Below are positions 1 to 11,807 of a DNA stretch of 64,000 bases, one piece after another. Within the stretch, counting starts at the first letter, position 1. Each line of letters starts with the position of its first letter. Made by a program: the position numbers and the translations under genes. The stretch comes from Microvelia longipes (Eukaryota > Arthropoda > Insecta > Hemiptera > Veliidae), in assembly GCA_018340805.1 (NCBI GenBank), contig JACMZG010001863.1, forward strand, positions 29,768,885 to 29,832,884, read 5' to 3'. The notes under the pieces were generated by a model that saw only the letters and a list, made by a program, of their open reading frames with translations, was not told the origin of the DNA and ran no database searches.

Positions 1-874
1 TTTTTTCACAATTTATTTAAAAAAACGTACACAAGTAATTCAATAAAAATTGAACTAATGCAAATAATGAGATGAAACTTAGCACATAGCTTAGTTAGTC
101 TTATACATAGCTACATGTGTGTTAAATCTCAATCCGATTACATCATGTTTTCGCGTTTTATGATTTTTTGAAATTTTTGCTAAATTATTATTTGCAGGTT
201 ATTGACATCATTAAAAAATTAGTTCCCGAATAGCACAACTACGGCGATAGATTGATTTTTGCACAAAAATTTTACTCTCTGGCATAAATACGCTAGGAGC
301 TATGATGATAACAGACACACACACATACAGACAACTTTGTGATAACCTCTCAGGAGGCCTTAAAAATACAATAAGGCAGGGTCGAATATCCACGGCCTTC
401 TAGAACCTTGGATCACCAACAGACTTTTTTTATAACTTTTTCTTCAAAATTTTCAGTAATTAGCCGGATTTGTGATAAATGAAGCCTATTTCCGTAATCT
501 GCACGCTCTTTTGGTTAATCAATGTTCAATGTTAAAAAATATGACATGTCAAAATATAACACAAAATATTGACGTCTAACAGTAGTTAGGTATGTACCAA
601 GTTAGATTAAAAATAAATCGTTGAATGAATGTAAATACTCTTTGAGATTAACCAAAAGAGCGTGCAGATTACGGAAATAGGCTTCATTTATCACAAATCC
701 GGCTAATTACTGAAAATTTTGAAAAAAAATTATAAAAAAAGTTTGTTTGTGATCCAACGTTCTAGATATTCGACCGCGCCTTATAAACGGATAATTCTGG
801 TGACATCCCAGTCTCGGGTTTTTGCAAACACAATACTTTTTCTATATACCTACGGTTTAAATAAGGAAATTTAA
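1..874 (-). repeat. 5S-like repeat family, 5' part, split by a MITE
   Basis: Reading the minus strand, this copy has the terminal hairpin region (about 840-872), the TGTCTGTATGTGTGTG-type segment (about 310-340) and the central region down to the window edge. The 5S-like and hairpin parts would lie left of the window. It is interrupted by a palindromic MITE at 373-783: the repeat reads ...GGCCTTAAAA | MITE | AAACGGATAATTC.... Confidence 0.85.
373..783. mobile_element. Palindromic MITE, family with the copy at 17755-18198
   Basis: The two halves are inverted copies: AAGGC-GGGTCGAATATC at the left and GATATTCGACCGCGCCTT at the right, with the whole interior folding back (GCACGCTCTTTTGGTTAATC and its complement). 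There is no coding capacity. Ends TA-AGGC...GCCT-TA would suit a Tc1/mariner-type TA duplication. It is inserted inside a 5S-like repeat, so it is the younger insertion. Confidence 0.85.
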
Positions 875-1846
875 AAAAAATTCCCTAGGTAACTTATTTG
901 TCCCCTCTAAATTCAAAACTTACTAAGCAGCTACCTACCTCTTGTTATCTAGTCCGGCTAAGGTCCTGTCTTTAAGTAAGGAATTAATTTAAAATAGTAC
1001 TGGATAACTCCTGAATTAGGAGGGTACAAAACCCTAGGAATGAGCGATGTATAAAAGAACAATAGAAGTCCGCATATAGCCCATAAATTATCATAAAAAC
1101 AGATAGAATCGACCTCTGCTGTGATGAAGTTTAAATTTTGTAATTTTGTCTTCTAGAAAGTATACATAATGCAAAAATTAGAGAAGAGTTCATAATTGAT
1201 ATCAATCACTATACACTGGCACCTCCCAAGTGAATTTAAAGTGGATGACTCCTGCACAATAATGACCTTGTTTTTATATAAAAAAAGTAAACAATCCAGT
1301 CATCGCTCACTTTCACTCTTGATTAAATCTTGAAACAGAATCTTTCTTTAATATCTAAAAACAAATCGCTAAAAAGGAAGTAAAGACAAAATTTTACCCC
1401 ATACAGATATGTGATTATTTTTTTAAGTTTTTAGATGATTAATTGTAAAAATGAGTCTCCTTGCTTCCCTCAAGCATTAATATTTGGTGCGTCTGATGTC
1501 TTCTTTGTAAAACCTCTTTATCTGCTTTCTGAGACTTCAGATAAGATTGAGTTAATAAGTAATCCATTCATGGTCATGTTTTATTTTTGCTCATGATCGA
1601 AATAAAGAGCAGATTATAGTACAAATAAGACTACACTGTAAGCTTAGTTTTATAGTGCAGGTGTATCCTTTTGGAATCAATTATTATTAACATGGCAATA
1701 CCGACATTCAGTCGTTACCCAATAATTTAGTAAGTATAGTTCGTCGCTGATAATAGACTACGAACTTATTTAATTGGTTACTAAATACGAGTGTTTTTAA
1801 TACGCGTTCTCTCCAGGAACGATGCGTCAAGGTACTTCTAACAAAT
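875..1846. other. Intergenic or intronic A+T-rich stretch, nothing recognised
   Basis: No repeat family, tRNA or frame of interest is seen between the first 5S-like copy and the 30-bp minisatellite. Confidence 0.5.
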
Positions 1847-2140
1847 TCTTCTCTATACTCAATAATTCTTACAACTATTCGGCTATACTCAATAATACTT
1901 ACAACTATTCGGCTATACTCAAAATACTTACTACTATTCGGCTATACTCAATAATACTTACAACTATTCGGCTATACTCAATAATACTTACTACTATTCG
2001 GCTATACTCAATAATTCTTACAACTATTCGGCTATACTCAATATACTTACTACTATTCGGCTATACTCAATAATACTACTACTATTCGGCTATACAATAA
2101 TTCTTACAACTAATACTCAATATACTTACTACTAACTACT
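1847..2140. repeat. 30-bp minisatellite, about 9 units
   Basis: The unit contains ACTCAATAATACTTACAAC then TATTCGGCTAT. GGCTAT recurs at about 1881, 1911, 1940, 1970, 2000, 2030 and 2059, and the unit is degraded beyond 2090. The 30-bp period keeps an open frame of 83 codons (1822-2073), which I read as a by-product of the period, not as a gene. Confidence 0.95.
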
Positions 2141-2998
2141 TTTTTTAATAAAAAATAATAGCTTCAACTTTCTTAAAATTTAGTGAAATTGTTCATGAGG
2201 TTTGTTACAAAAAAGCAATAATACAAACCAAAAGTATTAATTTTTTGCCTTCTCTGTAAAAGGAGAAGAAGGATTAATATATTTTTTAGATTAAATAAAT
2301 AAAAACAATAATGTTATCGATATAAAAAATAATCATTTCTCACAAGTACGTGTTGTTTCGTGTTTCTTGAAAATGTATCTCATTATAACCTAAGTGCACC
2401 TTGTAGTGCTTGCACCTCATAATTTTAAATAATAATACTTCTATCTCTATCGTAGAGGTGAGAAAGATTTAAAATAAATCGCATAACCATAAAATATAAA
2501 AAAAAAATAAATTAAGTTTCCTTAGAAAAGAAAATAGAGTAGTTTCTAAGATATAAATTAATCTAGTAAATTTTACTGAATATTGACTATATTTGTAGCG
2601 AATTTCTTATAGGGAAAAATCGCTAATGGGATAAACGTCATGGCGGAAGTCGAGCCTCTTATTTATTATATATTTATTACTTATTAATTTTAGTCGAGCC
2701 TAAAATTAATCAGTAATAAAATAATGTTAAGTAATTAAAGAAATCGAATAAATCGGAAGTGATCAAAATAGTGAATTAATTGTTGGTGATATTGAATAAA
2801 AATGAAATATTTTATTCAAATAAATCAAAATCAAGGGAATTTATAAATATAGAAAATAGTAGGAAAATTTCTGTAAATATATGGACAAATTTGTTGGAGA
2901 CCAAATCTTTTCCTGTGTCATAATATCTAGCATTAGTTTTCTCCTTTCGTTTTTAAACAGAGAACATTGAAATATAAGATAAAATATTGACTATTTAT
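2141..2998. other. A+T-rich stretch, nothing recognised
   Basis: Only low-complexity A/T tracts and a short inverted motif around 2690-2720 (AGTCGAGCC twice in direct orientation, TAAAATTAAT nearby). Confidence 0.5.
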
Positions 2999-3345
2999 GA
3001 TTTGCTCACACGCGGGATTTGGCAGGGGGTTCAATTCCGCTCATCACCCTAAGTGGTGAACACTTAGTGTGTTCACCCAAAGTAACACAGTTATCGTGTG
3101 AACGGGATTGAACTCGGAGATCAACCCTGAAACTCATTTTTCATCGGGGTAGAGTCTAATAATAATAAAATAAAATAAAAACAAAAACAAAAAAATAAAT
3201 AAGAATAATAATAAATAAATTATAACTGTAGTAGAGTCTAAACTTTTGGTTTAAAAATACACTGCGAACACTTGGGATTGAACCCCCAAGAGAGTCAAAC
3301 ATGGGGTTGAACCCTATATCAAACCCGTGTGTGAACGAAGTATTA
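2999..3345. repeat. Possible tRNA-derived SINE cluster (box-B-like motifs)
   Basis: Four box-B-like words occur: GGTTCAATTCC near 3027 (+), and GGGATTGAAC near 3103, GGGATTGAACCCCC near 3273 and GGGGTTGAACCCT near 3303 (reading TTCAATCC/TTCAACCCC on the minus strand). A simple (A/T) tract (TAATAATAATAAAATAAAA-like, 3155-3230) separates two halves. No complete tRNA clover leaf can be drawn, so this is at best a decayed SINE array. Confidence 0.35.
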
Positions 3346-3970
3346 GAGAACCTTTGTAAGTCACGAGTTAAGACGAAATTTATTTATCAGGACTTTTCTT
3401 AGAACCAACTTCTTTGGCATTAAATATCTGCTGCCATTTTAGGTTCGAAAATAAATCTATTTTTAAATCAAATTATAACTATAGCAATAGTAAGTTAATT
3501 GCCATGTACATTTATTTTTATTTCCTGATAAAACTTGATACACTTAACTTATTAAATAACAAGAATAAATAATGGATTACTCCTAAACTGTTATTTAATT
3601 ATATAAATTTATAAAGCAAGCGTGAACATGATTAGTGAAGCATAAAGTTTGCACATCTCTTAGGTAAAGTAGATCAGCGTGTTCGTAATCCAAAGATTGA
3701 CTTCTAGACTGCACGGTTGTAATGTCGATGTCATCACTGGATTCTATTGTCTTTATGCATGGTCTTGTAGTTGTGATCGCGATGTGAAACACTATTGGGT
3801 AGAGGTAGAGTATTTGAACTTATCGGTATAAAAAAAGAGTGAGGAATAAAATAGAATAAAGTAGATTGAGAGGCAGGATTGATTAGCGAACGCTGGAGCT
3901 TAAATTAATCTTATAATTAATAAATGTTTTTAAGCATATTTTATATTCTGAATTTTATTGTTTGCATTAT

Positions 3971-4611
3971 ACAGGTTGGTACATTTCAAATTCGTCACCC
4001 TGATTACTCATTTCCGTACGGAGCTATAAAATTGGCATCTACCCCCACTAAGTTGACCACTGGGAGTTTAAATACCAAATTATTTTTTGTTAATCGTCTG
4101 GCATGAATGGTAATCTGATTACCAAAATGTGTTCTATGGTAACTTTAAAAAGTTTAATTGGAGCACGCCATTATGTGGATCATTTCTGAAACTGCGAAAT
4201 TGTACCCTGCACAATTTAATACTAATATTGCTAAATTCCGATAATTTTTCCCAGACCTTTATTTTGCCCCTACAAGGCATTAGAAGTGATGAATTTTTGT
4301 GTGCAGTAAGCGTATTTTTAATTATACATGCGTATAGTCCTTATTTATGCCAAACGATAGCTCCAGAAAAAAATACTGGAATTTAATTAAATTGGTATCA
4401 TGTTCGGGATTTGATACCAATGATGATAAGTTACAATATAAAACCACATTATGGTAATCAGATTACTACATGCCAGACGATTATAAAACAAATATTTGGG
4501 TATTTGAACTTCTAGAGGTTAGCTTAGTAGGGTAAGATACCAATTTTATAGCGACAGCTCCACACGAAGCTGAGTTAATCAGGGTGATGTATTTAAAATG
4601 TACCACTCTGT
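3971..4611. mobile_element. Non-autonomous DNA transposon with about 160-bp terminal inverted repeats
   Basis: The left end ACAGGTTGGTACATTTCAAA and the right end, read in complement as ACAGAGTGGTACATTTTAAA, continue as imperfect inverted repeats. Landmarks are CACCCTGATTA, GCTATAAAATTGG, TCGTCTGGCATG and GTAATCTGATTACC, giving arms of about 3971-4133 and 4449-4611. The core (4133-4449) contains ATGCCAAACGATAGCTCCAG, shared with 33487-33505. No transposase frame is present. The 60- and 85-codon open frames inside are incidental. Confidence 0.82.
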
Positions 4612-6549
4612 TACTGTAGTACAATGGGTATATACATTATAACATACTTAAAAATTAAACATATATTACATTTTATATTGTAAAAATGTAAATAAGTAAA
4701 CGAATTTAAAAGCGACCGCCTCTGCGGTCGAGGTCATTATATCAGTATTTATACTGACCTTTGACACCACCGCGGTCTGGAGGTCACATCCCAGGTTACG
4801 CTCTAAGTTTATATAATGAACTTTAGATTACTCTCAGGCGTAACGGTTGCTACTACCACCTGAGGTTGTTCCCGCAAGGGTTATCCTAGATGGGCCGCAA
4901 GGCTCTAAGCGGGCGTTATTATTAATTATTAAATAAATGACATATATACATAAAAATAAAAGGGTTACCTCTCTGCTAAAAGAGAGGTAACCCTCTAACG
5001 CATTGTGCTGCAGAGAAAAAAATTCTTCCTTCCGTATCCCTGTTGGCGTGTCTGCTACCTGTTAAAAAGCGTTTTGTTTTTTACGCACAGGTTAATTGCT
5101 TAATTTGTAGTTAATTTGTGAGGCATGTTTGGCGCTAGTTACATGCACTGTATCGACCAATTTTTAATTATTGTGGCTACAAACAATATATTTTAGTGTT
5201 CGTCTATAGTCTTCTTTTAGTTACTTCAAATTGTGAACATGATTAAGTAGCTGTGCACTTAACTTATTTGGAATACAGTTGGTTAACTATGAATAATCCA
5301 CATACTCAATTACGTTAGTAATACCCAAAATTTATCAAAATGGAAGTCGAAGTTTGCGCCCTCCGCGTAGAATGTAACATTTTTTTTTGTAACTGACATT
5401 TTTCATTGGATGATCCAACCTTTCGGTAGGGACACGGGGACGCATCGGACCTCCACTACATATGTTACGACATCGCTTTATATACTCCTTGCTCTGTTCT
5501 CATACACAGGCTTGAGAACTTTACTCCAATTCTATTATCTTACCTTACTATACAAATGACATTTAGTGTTATTGGTAATAATTTTATATTAATCTCACGT
5601 AACCCTTAAAAAAATACATATTTAAAGAATTAATTTCCTCCCAATCATTGTATTTATAAAAAAATAAACATTACGTTTTATTAAAATAAACGACTCGGAT
5701 GCATTCTAGTGAGAAGTCTGCAAATGCTGAGGTTCTCTAACTGGAAAAGAATCTTTCTTGAGAACAAGTTTATTTTTAATACCTGTGGAGGCATCTATTG
5801 GATAAAACTCGAACCCTCTATCACCTTTCCATTCATCTAGACAGTAGTATACTCTAGCGTCCTATATGCTTAACTCTTTACTACAGTTAAATCTATTAAT
5901 TACTCCTTCTACGTCATCATAAGCGTGGGAGTATTGCTGCATTAATTAAATCTCTCAATTCATAAATTTATCTTGCTTTAATCCTCAATAATTAAAATGT
6001 TTGACCTTTCTATAGAATCTCTGAGAACAATTTTCCAATTTGATACATATCTGTCTATGATTGTTTTATTTACTTAAATGTAATGTAATCATGTAATTTA
6101 TTTACATGATTTTACAAATAAAATTTATAAATTGGGATATCCAACCTTAGATCGCCTCCCTGACTACATACAATCTAATCCAGTTGTGTATCTAGGTATA
6201 GTTGCAAACTTCGTGGGTGCTTTAAGGTCCCACATACAACAACGCTTAGTACTCTTATGAGCTCAGAGAACTTATTCATCAAACTGATTAAAAAGAAAGA
6301 CTTTCAACAAAAATAAAGTCATTTTCAAAGGGATTTTATCCTAGGAAGTCACCATTATCTGGTGAACAGTAAATATATTTTATATAGTCTGATAAATCAA
6401 ATATTACACAGATAAAATTTCAGGATACTGGTGGTTCATTAATGGTATAGGTCGATAAAACAAAAGATCGAGGACACTATTACCATCCAACTAAGTATAT
6501 TATTCAAACTTTAGAATAAAAGTAAAAAAGTTACGAGTTTTTTTTTAAC
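4612..6549. other. Non-coding stretch with one GC-rich structured patch
   Basis: At about 4708-4920 a GC-richer block begins with a hairpin (GACCGC-CTCT-GCGGTC) and ends GCGGGCGTTATTATTAATTA, which looks like the 3' end of an old retroelement. I cannot name it. A perfect 13-bp-stem hairpin (AGGGTTACCTCTC, 4961-4973, with 4982-4994) follows. Nothing else is recognised up to the LINE relic. Confidence 0.4.
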
Positions 6550-7590
6550 TTATTAAAAGCTTTTGATCTCGGGATGCACACGATTCTTTTAAGAAAATTG
6601 TATCTTATTGGAAGTAGGAGAGTTGCTTTTAAAATTGTTTGAAAATTATTCTTTGAATAGAAGGCAGAGAGTAAAAACCAGAAATGTTTTTAGTGTGGAT
6701 ATGAAATTAAAATAGTTGTGCCCCAGAGCTCTGTTCTGGGGCCATTTCTCTTCTTAATTCGTATAAATGTTACTTTAATGTGACCACCTTAGGTCACATT
6801 AAAGTACATTTATAAAATTATTGCAATTGCTGATGACTCTCTATATCTGCTCTGCTGATTCCTGGAATGAAGTTTTCCAGTATGTCAATGATATTCTTAA
6901 AATAATAAGTGAATGGCGTAATAAGAACAAACTCATACTTAATATCTCTTTTACATTGTATATGGTGTTCTATTTCGCTGAAGCAAACCAACCTCCTAAC
7001 AACCTATTACTTAAAAATTATAAGTCTGAATGTAGTGCTGGGAACTGTGGTTGTCCTGCCATCTCCTCTGCGTCGGCACCAGATATTTCTTCTTTTAGAC
7101 GGCCACTTAAGGTGGCACCTTCATGCCTATTTCATTTGTTCAAAAATAAGAAGAACCATCTATAAATTTGTAGAATTACGAAAGTCAATGGATCAGCTAA
7201 GAATGGTGATGATTTCAATGGTTCATTCGTGGTTCATGAGACTCATGTGCAAAAACATGTTTCTGTCACTACAAAGATGTCGAACAGAAGGCCTCTATGA
7301 ACAGTTGGGAGTGTTGAGTTTAGAATCGCTTAACGATTGTAAAGTAGTTACATTCGTCAGGAAAATAATTTACCATAGAATTAAGAGCAGGATCAATACT
7401 AGCAATATCATCCAGAACAAATTATTTGAACCTTCCAGTAAGGCTGAGACTGGGCTACACCTATCCTATGTTGGTCCAAGGCTTTACAATAAATGGTCAA
7501 ATTATATATACGGTGCAAATTTTAATCAAATTTTAATTTTTTCAAAAAAAGGTACAAATGTTTTTTTCTTCATTCCTCAAAGTAATTAGT
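6550..7590 (+). pseudogene. Decayed non-LTR retrotransposon reverse transcriptase (Jockey/CR1-like LINE)
   Basis: Pieces of a LINE reverse transcriptase can be read in shifting frames. At 6550 there is KAFD...HTILLRKLYLIG, the palm motif-A region. NRRQRVKTRNVFS follows near 6658, then VPQSSVLGPFLFLI at 6719-6763, which is the motif-B block with one Gly changed to Ser. IAIADDS at about 6820 is the relic of the catalytic F/YADD motif, and SADSWNEVFQYVNDILK then matches the usual region after the active site. Further on, KAETGLHLSYVGPRLYNKWSNYI at about 7438-7515 (written here only as a location) resembles the C-terminal tail of Jockey/CR1-type elements, typically YxGPxLYN. Frameshifts, stops and an inserted palindrome (6771-6806) show that it is dead. 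The endonuclease domain and 5' end are missing, a 5' truncation typical of LINEs. Confidence 0.8.
6771..6806. repeat. Perfect 15-bp-stem palindrome inside the LINE relic
   Basis: TACTTTAATGTGACC (6771-6785) is repeated inverted at 6792-6806 with a 6-base loop. It sits between RT motif B and the ADD relic, where an intact element has no palindrome, so it arose as a local inverted duplication. Confidence 0.9.
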
Positions 7591-7938
7591 GTGTTTGTAT
7601 TTTATCCATTATTGAATACTCAACAATAGATTTATAAAAAAAAAGAAGATAAAATACATTTTTTTACTATTTTAATATTTACTCTATTATATCTTAACTA
7701 TCTCTTTATTTTGTATCTTATAAATATGATTTTAATAATTATTATTCGTGTATTTTTCTCTCATTAATATAAATATAGTTATGATAGATATATAATATAT
7801 AATAGAAATATACGTCTTATTCTATAAATTATACAATACAATTGTGCAATTATACATCAACTATTCATGTTTTGCAAAACTCGGTAGTATCAAATGATAT
7901 ATAAATTATAGTTTATTATAGTTCATTTATTACACATT
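7591..7938. other. A+T-rich stretch with one shared repeat word
   Basis: AACTATTCATGTTTTGCAAA followed by the CGGTAGTATCAAATGATA word (about 7858-7900) recurs twice at 29608-29722, where it flanks a MITE. It is a fragment of an unnamed repeat. Confidence 0.5.
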
Positions 7939-8076
7939 TAGTCTAGTCAACAAACGGGTAAAGTTTCAAATAGTTAAAGTAAGTTTGGGAAGTCCCTAAA
8001 CATGTCCAAACAGATTTTCAAAATGAAATTTCAACAATTTAAAACTTCGCAAAAATCCCATTCGTTGACTAGACTA
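7939..8076. mobile_element. 138-bp MITE with TA ends
   Basis: Terminal inverted repeats are TAGTCTAGTCAACAAACGGG at the left and, in complement, TAGTCTAGTCAACGAATGGG at the right. The ends read TA-GTC...GAC-TA, consistent with a TA target duplication. There is no coding capacity. Confidence 0.85.
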
Positions 8077-9829
8077 TTTACTAATTTAATTGATTATCAT
8101 ATCTTATGCTCACTGCACTAGAAGACACTCCTGTATTCAAGTTTTACTTTTCTGGAGTGCACCTTCTTAATATCTGTTTTATTTAATTATAATTAAATTT
8201 TGTTATATATTTTTTGTGTAAAAATGTCCAATATAATATTTTTTTTAATTTGAAGTTTGAATTATTAATAAGAGTTAAGAGGACTTTTTTTATCTGACAC
8301 GCATATGCAAATTTATTAGGCTCAAAGAAACCTATTATTTAATACCTCCATGTATTAATACATGGACCAATGGTTGTTTAGGTAGTCTCCAACATTTTTT
8401 GGTCAATTCAATATCACAATTTAAACGAGAATCTTGATTCTTGCTTTAATTGTGATTTTAAAAATTGATATATACGTTATCAGTTGAAGGAAAACTTAAA
8501 TAATTTAAAAAGAGAAATATTAAGGTATTTGAATAGAACCCTGCATTTTGTCTTTAATTGGGTTTTTTTAATAAGATATATTAATAAAGTTATAGCTATA
8601 CCAACCCCACAATTAAGCTTGGGAGGTGTAATCCAGTTAGTTGGTACTTGACAGATTTTAAATACTTAAATGTGGTCCGCGAGCTTCCATCCTGTGACCT
8701 AGATTGTTTAGTGATACACAAACATATTTTGTTTCAAAAAACCAAGTAGCTTTAATGGTTTATGGTTCTTCTTAAAATATCATTTTTAAACATTTCATGC
8801 CATCTTTACAATTTAGTGTCTACTATTCCATTATATACAGCTTATAGTAGCATACTTAGAGCAAACCAAAGTACATAATATTATATACAGGCAATCTAGT
8901 GCAAACTAGTGTGGTAAAACCAATCAAAATACTAAATTTTAAATTACTATACCAGCCTAGATAGTTTTGATTCTTTTAATTATTCTTCTTTCATCTTTTA
9001 CTTCTTTGATTTTACGTCTAGTTCTTGTGTCGAAAAAAATACTAAATTTTACTTTATTTAATAACTTTTTGGAAAACTTGATTCTTCTCTTGTCTATTGC
9101 CTAATAACTTTAGTTCTAAACTTAAGAATTATGAAACCTAAAGATAAAACAATGAGGGAAAAAATTAAGACAAAAAATTCCCTATTTAACCTTCTCCACT
9201 CTTGTTCTCACTAATTTTTGCATTTTCTCATTTTTTAATATTCACTTTTCATCAAATATTTTTTGTTTATTATTACATAAAGAATAAAGCTACTCAAAAA
9301 AGATTTATTCAACAAATTAATATTTTATGCACCAAGAGCCAAGTGTTTATTTTTTGTTTTGCGATGTAACTTATTTTTAAGACAAGCTAACTTGTCTAAG
9401 CGCCTTATATACATTTTATAGATTAAACCCGCTTAGCGTTAATGCATACATGGTCTAGTCTTTAGTAATAAAATTTAAATCTTTCAAAACCAGGTTAAAT
9501 TCATGGCAATTTTTCTTTAATTATATGTCCATACAAATTAAGCGCAACTTCATCTTTCCGATCCAGGGTGCGTGGTAGATGAATTCTTACTAGAATTTTT
9601 GTTTCCTAACTTGAGTTTTCAAGTCTATTTAATATCGCATTCACTAGTGTTCCGGGGTTTCAAAGGAAATACGCTTGTTCATTCAGTACCCTATGATTTG
9701 CTAATCCTAATACTGATCATTAAAGTTTCCTTTTATATTCCTATATCTGTACTAACTATATGAAAATAATAAATGGTTAATTTATTTATTTATACTTTAA
9801 TGTAATACTAAAAACACTATAAAGGTTAT
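8077..9829. other. Non-coding A+T-rich stretch, nothing recognised
   Basis: No repeat family from elsewhere in the window and no credible exon is seen. Confidence 0.45.
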
Positions 9830-10440
9830 TTAACAAACTTTAGTGAAGTCATATATCAAAGACTTTAGGACGCGGCGTATTTTTCTGTGTGTGTGTTTGT
9901 GTGAGTTTTTGTACGTGTCGCGATAACTGCTGCCAAAACCTAACCAACTGTGACGAACTTGGGTCATCACGTAATAGTTATAGATGTGATATAGTAGACC
10001 AAATAAAAAAGTAAGGAAAATCAAGTCAGCTTGAAAGTTCTTTAAGAAGTGAAAAAGAAAATTTATGTATCAATATTAAAAATTTCAAAATATCAAGTAA
10101 TTTTTAAAATAGCAGCCAACATGAAAGAGGTAAAAGAAATTTAAATGAAATAAATCGATAAATTTATCACTGGAAAGCTAGGGATAAGTAAAGAAAAACT
10201 TTTTAAAAATCAACATGGCCGCCACAATTTTGAAAATTAAAGAGAAGTCACATCGTTAAATGTAAATTTTAATTTACGTTGTTTGATATAAAAATCAAAT
10301 AAATCGATAGCAACATTTTTCCTGTTTTATTGCCGATTAATGAAGTCATGAAAAAATATATGCCGGATAGCACAGCTAGACTTAAAGATTGACTTTGGTA
10401 CCAAGTTTCGACTCTCTAGTATACTCTTAGAATACTCTTA
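9830..10440. repeat. Unnamed dispersed repeats, including a reverse 5S-like fragment
   Basis: The block at about 9985-10240 (AATGGCAGC/ATAGCAGCCAACATG, CAACATGGCCGCCACAATTTT) is shared with 25140-25345 (CAAAATGGCAGCAAACAAGA, ATGACCACCACAATTTT). From about 10335 to 10430 a minus-strand fragment of the 5S-like family is recognisable (AATGAAGTCATGA, GTACCAAGTTTCGACTCTCT). Confidence 0.6.
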
Positions 10441-10620
10441 GCGTACATTAGTCTTATTATACTATTACTCAATCTTATTATCTCATAGGGGATGTGGAAG
10501 AGCAGGGTGCACCCTGATCATCTCCCTTTTTTGTTAGAAAATCTTATATTATAAATAATAGGTTAATAAAAACCATTGTATGTTTACTCTAACAGGAAAT
10601 ACATTTTTTTTTATTTATAC

Positions 10621-10975
10621 ATGACCAACATTTGTGCCAAGTTTTATCTCATTGTCTGCATTACTTCAATTTTTATGGAATGAATTTTATACGTCTTTTA
10701 AACAATAATAAAATATTGGAAAATAAACAAAGAAATAAGTATACAAAGTTTTGTTGGAATACAGCAAGTAGCAAGTATATCTACAGTTTGTGCTGGATTA
10801 TAAAGGTTAAGCAGCATCGAGCGAGGTTTGTGTCTGGATGGGTGACCAAAGCGAGTCCGGAAACGTGTTGCAGTTAAAATTTGGTAATATTTTTATTCAA
10901 AGGACGAGCGAAGCGAGTCTGAAGTAGTGAAGATGAGCCTAATGAATCCAATTTGGTGAAAAATTCCGAGATACC
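10621..10975 (+). repeat. 5S-like repeat family, 3' half
   Basis: The copy starts in the TGTGCCAAGTTTTATCTCAT region. It carries the 5S-like segment (10803-10848), a shortened first hairpin, and an intact second hairpin (GGACGAGCGAAGCGAGTC at 10902). It ends at TTCCGAGATACC. The third hairpin is degraded (GATGAGCCTAATGAATCC). Confidence 0.88.
10803..10848 (+). promoter_or_regulatory. 5S rRNA-type internal Pol III promoter (box A, IE, box C)
   Basis: AAGGTTAAGCAGCATCGAGC followed by TGGATGGGTGACC matches the internal control region of insect 5S rRNA genes (TTAAGCAGCGTCGGGC ... TxGATGGGxGACCGC, 5S positions about 50-92). The rest of the 5S gene is absent. TFIIIA/TFIIIC binding is inferred. Confidence 0.7.
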
Positions 10976-11186
10976 AAGTATTTAGGTATTTAACAAGAGA
11001 CCTCTAGAATTAGTTTGAAAAGCATATTTGTTACATATGTTGTCCTTCGGAAGGGGCGTTGAGCTGGTCGTTCAGAGGCTTTGCAATGTTAGCTAGTAAA
11101 AGATTCCTAACTCTAAATGAACCTGGGTTTAGGCAAAATCTAGAAACCTTAATAGAAGCTTATATAAAAATAAATATATTTTCTTT

Positions 11187-11255
11187 CTTATGGTTCAAAG
11201 AGCTTAGTTTTATAACTAAGCTCTTTGAACCATAAGAACCGCTTTATAGCGGTTC
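11187..11255. repeat. Two adjacent perfect hairpins
   Basis: A perfect 23-bp stem (arms 11187-11209 and 11214-11236, loop TTAT) is followed directly by a perfect 8-bp stem (GAACCGCT-TTAT-AGCGGTTC, about 11236-11255) with the same loop. Confidence 0.95.
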
Positions 11256-11624
11256 CCGTATCGTTTCTAGTTAAAGTTATAGAAGATTGTAGTCAGGCCA
11301 CGGCTCTTCTATGTGGATTAGACACAGAGAGTCTACTCTTTATTGACTTATGAGGAAAAACACTATCTATGGGAGTTAGCAAAACGGGCTGAACGACAGA
11401 GTTACTTTGTAAGTGATTTATCTATCACCTCTCCCTAATTACTAGCATTGTCGTGACCATGCCTTTACTTCCAATACTTTATAGGGCACTCCAATCATTT
11501 TTATCTCAGTCCAAGGCAATCTATTATTATTGGAAAACGGTGGCAACGGCAACTCGACTTCGGCTTTATGCACCTCCTTTGCTGCCAAGAGAGTAAAGAG
11601 TTGTTCTAATGTATTAACCTCGAC
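11256..11624. other. Non-coding stretch before a MITE
   Basis: A 61-codon minus-strand frame (11442-11627) is slightly protein-like (VNTLEQLFTLLAAKEVHKAE) but has no recognised homology and runs into the MITE. It could be a fragment of an old element. Confidence 0.3.
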
Positions 11625-11807
11625 CAAGGGATCTTGTATAAAGGGGATGACGCATTAAGGAACATTTCTGACCCCATGAAAGTTGTATGAGACATGTGCA
11701 GTTAGTTTTTGACGTGTGTTTAAATTCTCTCTATTTTTTGGTCTTCGATGGGGTCACTTGTATGGCAAATCGACTTAGTGCGTCATCCCCTTTATTCAAG
11801 ATCCTTG
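11625..11807. mobile_element. 183-bp MITE
   Basis: Terminal inverted repeats start CAAGGGATCTTGTATAAAGG and continue through GGATGACGCA. The right end in complement reads CAAGGATCTTGAATAAAGG through GGATGACGCA. The interior is A+T-rich and non-coding. Confidence 0.85.

Noticed and set aside
1822..2073. 83-codon plus-strand frame
   Set aside because: It is the translation of a 30-bp minisatellite.
6821..7589. Intact LINE gene in the 226-codon frame
   Set aside because: The conserved RT motifs lie in different frames and the endonuclease is missing, so it is a relic.
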